Source: Rhyzopertha dominica (lineage: Eukaryota > Arthropoda > Insecta > Coleoptera > Bostrichidae). From it: DNA of 64,000 nucleotides. Position 1 is the stretch's first letter. Every line of letters starts with the position of its first letter. Made by a program: the position numbers and the translations under genes. The DNA is taken from NCBI GenBank assembly GCA_025024175.1, contig QCXZ01000137.1, positions 62,336,911 to 62,400,910 of the forward strand, in the 5' to 3' direction. A model generated the notes under the pieces. It ran no database searches, had not been told where the DNA came from, and saw nothing but the letters and a program-made list of their open reading frames with translations. Of this stretch, positions 31,981 to 64,000 are shown piece by piece.

Positions 31981-33975
31981 CTGATCGTCACAAAATTTTC
32001 TTGTGCATGCCGTAAGATTTACCCCTCTGGTCTAGACAAAGGTTACAATTTCTATGGCTTATCTTGAAGCTAAAATCGGGACTCGGCAGTGCTTGGTTCG
32101 GCAGACGGCATAGAATGGTAAAACAGACTTCAGCATTTCAATTATTTTATAGTTTTGTATCCTATTATTGAGTATTAATAATTTTCTAATTGATACCCGT
32201 TAGGTACTTAAGAATTTTTTTATAATTTTTTTATTGAAGTTAATAAAATAGTCGTATTCGGAGAATTAATTTTGACATGTATATTATACAAGAACTATTA
32301 TGTCTATAGTATTATATCGAAACCACAAAAACTATCTGAATCTTCTACGGAGTATTTCATTTTCCCAGGATTATTGTAAGGGCCGTCCTCGTAAATAAAC
32401 AGTTCTAAGCAGATATAAACATTTAACAGAATTAAACACATGTCTTTGTTGTGTTTAATACATTTAGTTCGTCTAAAATCATTGAAGGATTTCGCACAAG
32501 CATAAAATAAAATACGTAACTGCCAATACACGTATAATTGCTTAATGCTATCTGCTGGACTTCCGAGTAAATACTTTGTATAGGGCTCGATATAAATCGG
32601 TTCTCCTCTCCAGTGCATTGAAGGTGTACACATTACGTTGAAATAACAAGTCAGTTTACAGAGTTGCCAGATTGGGCTATCTTTTTAATTTTAACTTGTG
32701 GCGATATAAAAATTAACTGAAACCCAAGTAGAAAGTTGCCACTTTGGTCTACTTTTAAAACGTGCACAATCCATGATAATAGTAAAAATATTGTTTCGTA
32801 CTTTTGTTTTTCCTTATCATCAATTTTCCCTTGGCAGAAAAACATTTTCAATTATCATTTGTTATGCTCGTGGAGTAGCTTTCTGATTTTTGCAGTATGC
32901 ATATTATAATTTTGATTATGATTAGTAAAAGTTCGATATTAAGTTGATTTTAAAGCACCTGGCGGCTGTCTGATTCTAATAATTAACACAAACCTCTGCC
33001 AAATCCTTTCCTGGCAAGAAATCACTGGAAACCTTCTCATTGGTTCTTGTCGAACAATGCTATTTATAAAATTAGTAACAGTAATAAACAACAAACTAGA
33101 GTATATAAAAATTTAGTTACTAATCTGTAAATAAATAACATTAACTATTTGTAATACTGAGCAACTAGAGAACCTCCGACCTAGTAGATTTGTCACGAGC
33201 CATCATGTTCTCTTATGGACATTAACATGTAAATAAAAACGTCCTTTATTTGAAACTTTCAAAGGCAGAGTAGACTTTTTGCCATCCATTTCTGGTATAA
33301 ATTTCGACAATTTTTTTGGATATCTCAAATGTATTTTTCCATTTCATATTTACATTAAGTTTCACAAAAAAGCAAATCCGGAGGGGATTTTCACAATCAA
33401 CTGCTTATTCTTATTCTTTTTTTATGTAGGTATTCTTTATTCATAAGTAATATTAATCCAAATTAATATTTTTTGTTCTTTTTTTTAACAATTTAATAAA
33501 TGAAATACATAGTCTTATACAGAGTATTTTAATATGAAGTGTTACTTTTGTTTGAGAATCGTTGGAAGAACACCTTTTGCTGCGAAAAGCACAGGTTGGG
33601 AACCACTGATGTAATCAATTACACTCAAACTCATGTATTACCTGCATATTTTTTTTAATGTGTTTTCAGAGATGTCTGGCATTTTAGGTATGCAAATTTA
33701 TGAAATTTTTCATTGAAGAAATGGTGAAAATAAAACTGCAACAGTTTTTTGTATGCTCAGTTTATACCGAGTTTATGATCTTAATATGTGTTGATACAAT
33801 TTCTATTGTGAGAAATTCTTATCATCTTTTCCAACTTATAAGACCTCAAACTAATACCAACACTTACTAATTCAAGAAAAACAATTTAGGTATTTTCATT
33901 ATAACCTTTTTAATCATACAAAAGACAATAAGGGTGTGATGCTCAAATAGAAAAACAAAAATGATCACTAACAAA
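31981..33975. other. Intergenic DNA, one weak ORF
   Basis: The only frame of note is 32633-32304 (minus, 109 codons, starting MCTPSMHWRGEPIYI, Cys-rich middle). It has no known motif and could be chance. This region lies downstream of the Cdc7 stop codon. Confidence 0.3.
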
Positions 33976-36900
33976 TCAGTCTTTTATGTCTGCAAGGAAC
34001 TCATGGTTCATGGCAGCTTCAGCTGAAATTCTTGTATTTGGGTTAACATCCATTAGCCTTTTCAGCAAACTAAATGCACCATCTGGAAATATCTCNCTTT
34101 CCTCTACAGATTCTGTTCCTGTGCCCTTCCCTCTGCTTCGCAACTGCTTACAGAGTTCACGCAAATCCAAGCCATCCAATTTCTCACTGCATATCAAGTG
34201 ACGGCCTGAAAACTTGAATTAAATAACTGTGACAACTTCAAACAGGCTTCTCATATTACCACAAGCCATAGCTACTTTTTTTATAGCTTCAGTGCCAAAC
34301 AAGGTCATTATTTCTAACAACGCTGTCACATCATCTGGGCTAGAGAAGAAGTTTGTACAACCACTGAGTATACAAATCAGTATTACGCCAACTGCCCAGA
34401 TGTCAACGGCTACAAAAACAAACGCACAAAAATTACATTTTGATAGCTGAATCAGAAATCACGCCAGTAAAATTGTTTTCAAGTTTCAAATAATTACTTT
34501 AATATGTAGGTATATCTACAACTAACAATCACGTAATCCATTCATACATGTTTATAAACTTTACTGAACTTATTTGATGACCGCACATTTACACCAAAAA
34601 AAATTTTATTTTATTTAGATATTTTTATGCATGAATACTTGTGCTTTTTATAATCCAATAAAATAAAACACACACATAACAAATACTGAAAATTCACCGT
34701 TCTTATTTTTCTAAAACAAACAACTCAAAATATATGCTTCTGAAGACAGCACATCTAGATAAGTACATATAACTGTGCTTCTAGAATCACCGATTATTAC
34801 TACATACATATATGTACTTTAAAGTATATAAAAAATATAGATCAAAATCAGTTGCATATAATCTCTCATATAATACATGTGTTATCTCTACAATGAAAAT
34901 AATTACAATTAATTACCTGTGGTTTGATTTAAACTCTTCAAAAGAACTTCTGGTGGTCTAAAACCTGGAGTACCTGCTCTACTTGCCCAAAGAGCCTTCC
35001 TTACAATGCACACTGAACAAGTCATGGGCTTTCCATAACATTTGCAGGAGTGATGTTCAAATTTTTGTGAAGATTTCTTTGAAACTAAAAAATGAGTACA
35101 TAAACCAAAGCTAATTAAATAAACATAAGTAAAATTACTTTCTATATCGACAGTGATTTCTTCAGTCTTCTTGGTTTCAGGATTATTTTCCTTTGAGCAT
35201 TTCTTTTTATTCGTTAATTTGCAGTCTAATTTTGAGAGGTAGATGTTTTCCACAAAGGGACGTTTGGATGAAGGTGCTAAATTCGCAGACTGAAAGAAGC
35301 CATCAATGTATTACAAAATCAGTAATCCTTTTTTTAACAATTTGTTTTCTTTGTCAAGTAAGTATATTCTGATCCGCAAAAAAGATTCAATGCATATAAA
35401 TAAACACTTCACTCCTCACTTTACTGCAATCTAGAAATGTCAGGTTAATTATCCACAGCCATTGTATTAAAAAAAGTAGTCATCACCAATTTGAATGACC
35501 CACTATCAACGCACTAGAAGTCGGTAGTTGAAAAAAAGTATAAAATTTTATGAAATGTGAGCTTCTTGCTGGCTCACTAAAACATTGTAGCCTTCTCTAC
35601 ATCATTGTAAAAAAATTAAAATGGTGGCAAGTGATCAACTGTCCTATTCTGAAAATAGTTGAATACAAACATAAATATTTTATATATATTTTTAGTTATT
35701 TTGTTACATTTATAATTAAAAAAATATTTGCTTATTTAGTATATGTAACAAGAAATCCGATGTATATGGTTAACTTTTTGAAGAATTTTTTGAGATGCAC
35801 ACTTCAGTAGTAATTTGTCTTGGTAACATAGAGAATGCCACATTATATTGCCAAAATAATTCATTCCAAAAATTAAAATTGCATAATAGAAATATGATCC
35901 AATTTTCAGAAAGTTGCTAGTCCGAAAGAGCATCAAATTTGGAAATATACGCCAAAAGGAAAAATTAAATCAGTCCCCAAGTATGCTCAAAACATGNATT
36001 ACACATCCGAATTAAAGCCACACCCTCAAATCGGGCTCTGACTTCACATACCACAAGGGGTCGGAACATGGTGAGGAAAATGGCTTTGCTAGGCATAATT
36101 ACAATATTCTTCCATTTCTCAATGTCAATCAAGGCAAATGTCAATAGTTTCAGCTTTTAAGCAAAATGTGTGAAAATCTGTCAAATAATAAAATATCATG
36201 TATACGATGCCTAACTAGCTCCATCGTGAATAATGTAAATGCATCAACAATGTACATACACTAAGTATCAGTAGTCATCTGGAAAATGAAAGATTTGGCA
36301 AGGAACATAAACATAAAAAAACTGCTACAAAGCATAATGCACAAATGCTTAACTAGAACATAAACCAAAACAACAATAATGGCGTGAAGTAATATTGGAA
36401 GGTGAGGTAAGATCCAATAACTTAGGTATGTATCAGTACATTTGATAAATTACCTACCTAATATTTTATTTTTAAGAATTCTCTAATGATATGTACAATA
36501 TTTACTTACAATAAAAACATTTTTTGTTAAACGTCTCGCATTTTTACTCATTTTGGTAAAAAATTTTGTTTTATATATCACTTGTGGATATTTGCAGACT
36601 AGTAAGCAGCCTTGAGAAAAACTAATGACGACAGCACTGCAATGAGGCGTATCTTGAATCACAAACATGAGGATAGATTTTACAATCTCTCACCTCGTTA
36701 GCTTTATTCTATGGCAATGGCGGCTGGTAGCGAGAAATGATGTCACAATCAACAGCCTGATTGATTTTAAATAATTAATTTTGCACATATTTTAATTATT
36801 TCTTTCCATGCAGTTACTTTATTGGTATCTATAGGCTGTGGCGGATATTTATAACAATAATTTAACAAGATGTACAATTCAAGCAACTTCTCCATTACCC

Positions 36901-38078
36901 TTACACTTTTTATAAAAGACTCGAATTCCAACACTATTCCATCATCATCACTACATTTCAGTAACAAGTCGCAATTACTTTTAACACCACTTCGAATGTT
37001 GCTGTAATAAATCCACATTCAAGAATGTTGCTTAGGGTTATGAACAAAACAAAAGTCCTCAACACCCATATAAGCGATAAATTAAGTGTAAAATGAAATG
37101 GTCTCTCTTGCATCTTATTGCAGTTGCAGCCAAGTGGGAGAATTCATCCATTTTTCTTTAAATCACAATTTTAGTTAAGTAATTCACAAACAATTAAGTG
37201 GAAATGTTAAAACAAAATAAAATTAATGGGAAAAAGTATTTACTCACATCAGATTCAGAGTCTCGCTTTCTCTTAAGTGTATTTTCGGGTACCTTAACCT
37301 TCTGAGCTAAACCAAAATCTACTAATAAATACCTGCAAAAACAAAATGTAACTGGTTCATAACTGTAAGTTAGCCCATAATAAGTTTTACCTTTTAGCTT
37401 TTCTATCATATAAAAAATTACTCGGTTTGATATCCCTGTGAATGATTCCATTTTTGTGGATATGAGCGACTGCTTTCAAAAGATTCTTTATGTAACTTGC
37501 TGTTTCAGGAGCATCCATTTTTGCTACATAATCCTAACCAATTAAAAAACTAGATTTACCAATTCAGTTAAATATGATAGCTTTACATACATTAAATGGC
37601 TCATGATGTTGAAATGGCATAATAAAAACCACAGTATTCCTTTCACGTAAGCATAAATTTAAACCTGCAATGTTATTCTGACCGCTGCAAAACTAGAGGA
37701 TTAAAACAAGCAATCCACTTACACTTCATTCTTACCCGAGATTTTTTAAGCACTCCAACTCAAATCTTATCCTTTCTGGATGGCATGTTGGCACTATGTG
37801 CTTGATAGCAAATTTTTTTACCTTTACTGGGTCATTCTTCAGTGTACCTAGATATACCGTGCTGAAAGTTCCTTCACCTACTCTCTGGTGAATCTGAAAT
37901 ATTTCAGAGAGTTTTGGTAGTTCTCGAAGAAGTTGCTCCGCTTCTTTATCTAAAACTGAAAAGCAAGGAGGTATGTATGTACAGCCACTCCGATAATGTT
38001 AAAAACGAACATGGCTGCAACAAGGAACACACTGAATTTACCTTTACTTTCTTCATCTGTTGATGTGTTAAGACCCAT
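33976..38078 (-). CDS. Cdc7: Cell division cycle 7-related protein kinase (DDK catalytic subunit)
   Basis: Nine coding exons on the minus strand: 38078-38042, 37955-37736, 37684-37591, 37533-37391, 37332-37248, 35289-35139, 35084-34917, 34409-34260, 34205-33976. All junctions are GT-AG and keep phase, giving 425 residues. The kinase domain shows the glycine loop GEGTFSTVYLG (39-49), ATP-binding Lys64 (FAIKHI), catalytic HRDIKPSNFL (Asp151), VDFGLAQ (Asp170), then a basic kinase insert, a Cys cluster CKCYGKPMTCSVC, RAGTPGFRPPEVLLK and AVDIWAVGVIL. The C-terminus has LICSEKLDGLDLRELCKQLR and LMDVNPNTRISAEAAMNHEF. The HRDIKPSNFLY form and the split activation segment are specific to Cdc7. With its Dbf4 partner this nuclear Ser/Thr kinase phosphorylates the MCM helicase to fire replication origins. 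An N lies at 34096. A 5' non-coding exon is implied by the acceptor just before 38092. Confidence 0.95.
35085..35138 (-). other. 54-nt GT-AG intron of Cdc7 that keeps the frame open
   Basis: Within the kinase-insert exon (35289-34917) a GTAATT...TTTTTTAG segment of 54 nt fits two neighbours of 54 and 51 nt. It has no stop and is divisible by three, so retention would add 18 mostly hydrophobic residues (NFTYVYLISFGLCTHF-type) to the insert. Hydrophobic content and size argue it is a true intron. Confidence 0.65.
36767..37018 (-). CDS. Unrecognised ORF inside a Cdc7 intron
   Basis: 83 codons within the 2-kb intron between 37247 and 35290, same strand as Cdc7. The sequence (CDLLLKCSDDDGIVLEFESF, then VMEKLLELYILLNYCYKYPP) has balanced composition and looks protein-like, but no family is evident. 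A nested gene, an alternative Cdc7 exon or chance are all possible. The nearby frame 36668-36483 is similar in character. Confidence 0.25.
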   Translation of the reverse strand: MWIYYSNIRSGVKSNCDLLLKCSDDDGIVLEFESFIKSVRVMEKLLELYILLNYCYKYPPQPIDTNKVTAWKEIIKICAKLII

Positions 38079-40437
38079 TTTATTTCCATATGATTCTGAA
38101 GCATAAAAATATTTAATTTATTGGTGTAATACATAAATAACCTCTAAATTACAATGGTTAAGCTGAAGATAAACTGACAAAGCCAAAGGGAGCGTATTAA
38201 TTTTCTAATAAACCTAAACCCCAAGAGCAGCAAAAGCAACCGTGAACCTGAAATGGAAAGATGAAAACTGAAAACAGTGAAAACAAATCTACTAATCTAC
38301 TTCTAGTGACACACGAACTACCGCGAGAAGTATTTCTCTGGAACTACCAAAGTTTGACATACGTGCCTATTCTGTAACATCAAATCGAATTAGACATAGA
38401 CAAGAGCTATGGAATGAGAATAAATTTTGTCACATAGTGCCTTAAAACTTAATTTTTTTCATTTCGTCACTGTACTCATACATGTACGTAAACAAATAAA
38501 ATTAAATGCAGGTAGGTCGAAGAAAACAAAAGTAGGTACAATGGCCGTTGAAGACGGGGTGAGGCAATGTTTGGATCGTACAAATTTGAAACTTTTCGAA
38601 TTTGCATGTTGGCGGTTTTCTGGCGAGCCCTTATACCAAAACCTGGCAACCCTAACGAAGCCCTAAAAATTCAAGGCCACTGAAGTTTATCTACTACTAT
38701 CTATCAACCTTGCCAAAAATTGACTGGGGCACTCACATAGGTATTAAAAAATACCTAACCATTTAGCATTTAACAATTAATTTAAAACTTGTGAGGTTGC
38801 AGGTTTGAGTTCTCTCCAAGATTATGGTTTTATGTGTACAACCTGGGACACAGGTCATATCTACCTATACACATTTTTCACATATCACACATTATTAATA
38901 CGTATCTATGAATAATGAGAAGGCTAATTGTCATAAACTGGACAGATCCATTAAAGCGACAAAAACAAGATAAATTGTATTCCATTTAACTTGTAAAGAT
39001 TAAGAGGAAGCGACTGAAGCACTGCAAGCATTGTGCTTGTATTGAAATGAACAAGGATATTACCTACTTACTTGTTATAGCTGCAAATAGTTTTTAAAAA
39101 CTTGTGTTGTTCTTATAATAATTTTGTATGGATAACGCTGCTATTATAAATAACGTTCAACCCGTTTCCTTTTTCTTTACTAAAGTTGATATTAGCTAAA
39201 ATCAACCCTGTGACCATGACAATAATATGTTAAATTGAGGTGTGTGATTGGTTTAGATTTTAAATACAAATTTGATTTTAGCTTAAAATCGAGAACCATA
39301 ATAATTTCGTAATTTGGAAGTACTAACAAACTTCAATAGTGCCTGTTTTTACTCATCTGCTGACAAATGGCAATTTGTTTGTTGATTTTAACAGGTCATT
39401 ATTTTTTTTATTTTTTTAAAATACATACTGGTAAATGAAATAGATTTCTTAGGTACCTATGTATTGTATACCATATAGTATGAGTGATGAACGAGCAATA
39501 AAATAAATTATTATATTGTACCTATAATGGCTCATAAGCGCAGATCTCTATTACAATTTTTATACACATTTGAATTTATGTTTGGATTTTATTATAGTCC
39601 TCATCAAAAAAGACTAACGAAGGGGAATATTTAAACCTTGTACCTACATTTTGGATAAAGAACTGATGAAGCTTGATTTTTTTATATTTTAATTAGCTCA
39701 GCTTAAAAACTTTTCAAGTGTCACTGTGACAATGTTTGTCCACCTTGGAGATTCCAAGTTATTTTGGTTCGCTTATTGTATATGCACTTTTACTTTTACA
39801 ATCATTGAGATCAGTTACAATATAAGATACACGGTAGGTAATCTAGAAAAATGTAGAGCTTTTATTTAAAAAGTATTCAGGTTCAGTAGTTTTGAATGAA
39901 AATACTGTTTGTTTACTAGCAAATTCATAAGTAAGTAATATACGTTTTTATTCCATACCTAGTTTCAACTACCAGTTTGAAGGGTTTAGAAACATTAAAA
40001 TCTAGCTGACAAAAAGTATCCATTCTTTACCTAATTAGTCAATGCAAACGATAATCACTTCACATTATAATGTGACTAATTTAAATAGAAATATAAAAAT
40101 ATAATATGGTACAAACTACAAAGATTCCCATAATTATTATACAAGGTAGTATAGGCAACTGATCAGTGATCATATCTAACTGAGCATGTGCACAAAACAT
40201 TATTCTAACCTGTTACCCAATCTATCCCTGCAATCCTGCAGACATGAAAGTGGAACCTAGCACCCTCTAAGGTTATTACACTTTATACCCCATACAATAT
40301 ACAATAACATTTGCTAATCAGCTAGTATCTAAGTAGGTACAGAAGGCAGCTGTCATCAGGTTAGATATATCATTGCATGCATTGTTAGCTACTAACTGTA
40401 CCTAAACAAATATTTTCAGGCACACCAGTTGTCGAGA
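38079..40437. other. Intergenic region between divergent Cdc7 and the zinc-finger gene
   Basis: This region should hold both promoters and the 5' non-coding exons. An acceptor at 40419 (TATTTTCAG) before the zinc-finger ATG implies an upstream untranslated exon. No TATA box or exon could be fixed. Confidence 0.4.
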
Positions 40438-62526
<22,089 letters not shown>

Positions 62527-63095
62527 TATGTTTTATTGTTTGTGTTTCAATTGCTCATTGTGTTGTTGTTTACAGTGAATGTATTTTAAACAATTCAATA
62601 TTTTATTAGTATTGTATTATTAATGTTTGATTACATGTAAATTGTATAAGTTTAATTAAATATCTTACAGTTTACAATTTGTACTCAGCAGGTTTTTTCT
62701 TTTTTGTTTGTCAAATTTAAAACCCATTTATAGTTATTACATTATGGTTACCTTTTGAAATTAAATATGATACTTTTATAATATTTATGAACCATGGCCT
62801 GTGGGAAAACATCATAAAATAGTATTTGAATGTTTTCAGATAGATCGCTGCCACTATAAAACACTGACAAAAAATTATTAATCTGATGTTTTGATTACGT
62901 CTGTAATCTTTGTCAAAGACGAGAATCTTAAAATATCATCTGACACAAGTTCAAACAAAATTTTGAAAGTAAATAAACATCACCAAGGGAGCGAGGCGTC
63001 ATAGAAACAACGTGTCAATCTGATTAAATTTAAACCTAACAATGAAAAAAGACCTACCTGCTAGATATACACATACAACTTGATAAAAGATAACT
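62527..63095. other. 3' UTR and downstream flank of the zinc-finger gene
   Basis: AT-rich. AATTAAATATC near 62656 is a weak polyadenylation-signal candidate; a clear AATAAA with downstream GT-rich element was not identified. Confidence 0.3.
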
Positions 63096-63099
63096 ATAA

Positions 63100-64000
63100 A
63101 ATAGCCTTCCAAATGTCACCCAATTAATAATTTGCACAATCCCTATTAAAATTATTATTATTCCTACAAATTTTTATAGCTTCTTTTATTACACGTTTGT
63201 GATTTTTCTCTATCTAAAATTTTTATTTTATCAGTCAGTCATGTGTTTAGTCAAATATGAGTGTTCAGTTACAAAAGATTTATCTATCTGTTGCAGCCTA
63301 GTAGCATGTATGTGTTGTTTCAAACATGTAACTGCATTTCTTAGTTTGTTCTCTGTAACACTTGCCACAAGAACAAGTAATTTTGTAAACACCTTCACTC
63401 TCTAAATGTACTTTATCTTTAGTAGAACTTAAAATATTATCTAAATTATTATATGTACTATCAAAAAGTAAAATGTCATGTTTTCTATGTATCCTCTTTA
63501 ATTTTTCTGAAAAGCCTTGTATATGAGGCAAACTCAACTTTAATTTACTTTATTAAAAACTGACCAAATATTCTTATTGCTATAATCATTTCTCACTAGC
63601 GCTGATTTAAGATGATAAAATTTTTTTTGTAAAATTCTTTCGTCTGAGATTCTTTGTGCTCTAACCAATAACGTCCTCATAAGACTTCTTTTAAGTGAAA
63701 GGGTGGTGAGATGTGGCATGTAAATATCTGTCTGTATGTGTTGGTTTTCTGTAAACCCTGTGTCCCAACTGTCCAGTGTTTACTCTGTAAATTTGGATAT
63801 CCAAGAAAGGTAAACTACCATTGCTTTCTAATTCCATAGTAAATTTTATGTCAGGATTTTGACTGTTTAAATGATTTAGAAACCTACCTAACTCTTCTAT
63901 ATCATGGAGCCAAATAACAAAAGTATCATCTACATACCTATACCAACATTTTGGCTTAAACTGAAAACTGTTGATCGCTACCTCTTAAAAATTTCCATAA
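63100..64000 (-). mobile_element. Penelope-like element: RT C-terminus and GIY-YIG endonuclease, runs off the window
   Basis: On the minus strand, 63960-63720 gives CWYRYVDDTFVIW (catalytic Y-V-D-D), then MELESNGSLPFLDIQIYRVN and HRVYRKPTHTDRYLHATSHH, a block typical of Penelope RT. 63537-63340 gives LPHIQGFSEKLKRIHRKHDI, then GVYKITCSCGKCYREQT, the GIY-YIG endonuclease core. 63270-63130 (other frames) gives VTEHSYLTKH, then ILDREKS and VIKEAIKICRNNNNFNR, its C-terminus. Stops and frameshifts (for example after HHPFT) show decay. The 5' RT lies beyond base 64000. Confidence 0.88.

Noticed and set aside
32304..32633. 109-codon minus ORF as a gene downstream of Cdc7
   Set aside because: Protein-like in places but without motif or exon structure; kept only as a note.
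34229..34450. Plus-strand ORF over the Cdc7 exons
   Set aside because: Antisense shadow of the exon encoding AVDIWAVGVIL.

Overview
This is a stretch of AT-rich eukaryotic, almost certainly insect, nuclear DNA. The evidence is spliced genes with GT-AG introns (some only 51-54 nt), a Cdc7 kinase gene, a multi-zinc-finger gene, a GPCR exon, and a typical arthropod transposon fauna (mariner/Tc1, piggyBac-like, hAT, Gypsy, Jockey, an RTE/R4-like LINE, Penelope). A beetle or hemipteran is possible, but I cannot place the order from sequence alone. Scattered single Ns and a few homopolymer runs point to a draft assembly.

Layout. 0-7 kb: a MITE-like repeat, a decayed Jockey LINE piece and two decayed mariner-like transposases. 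7.4-7.9 kb: first coding exon of a class-A GPCR on the minus strand. 9.0-12.3 kb: a 5'-truncated Jockey LINE holding a tRNA-derived SINE, flanked by diverged direct repeats of about 185 bp. 13.3-14.0 kb: a ~118-bp tandem repeat. 15.9-17.9 kb: a MITE and a hAT-type element with 8-bp target duplications and a THAP-domain remnant. 18.45-24.40 kb: a complete but dead Gypsy element (LTRs, PBS, PPT, gag, pol) whose integrase is split by a TTAA-flanked 917-bp element. 27.7-31.2 kb: a second decayed Gypsy element, split by a 1.27-kb insertion that carries a 114-aa membrane-protein ORF, then a ~108-bp tandem array broken by a 153-bp MITE.

34.0-38.1 kb, minus strand: the DDK kinase gene Cdc7, nine coding exons and 425 aa in the model given. 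40.4-62.5 kb, plus strand: a five-exon C2H2 zinc-finger gene (732 aa in the model) resembling the ZNF532/592/687 family. Its introns contain a piggyBac-like element, a split mariner, an internally deleted Gypsy with an inverted LTR, a foldback element, an RTE/R4-like LINE, a Tc1/mariner remnant and a MITE with an inverted pair of tRNA-like sequences. 63.1-64 kb: a Penelope-like element running off the edge.

The working genes in view are therefore the Cdc7 kinase, the zinc-finger gene and (partly) the GPCR; most of the remainder that can be identified is nested transposon debris. The main interest lies in how these elements nest, because reading frames and target duplications join exactly across several insertions.
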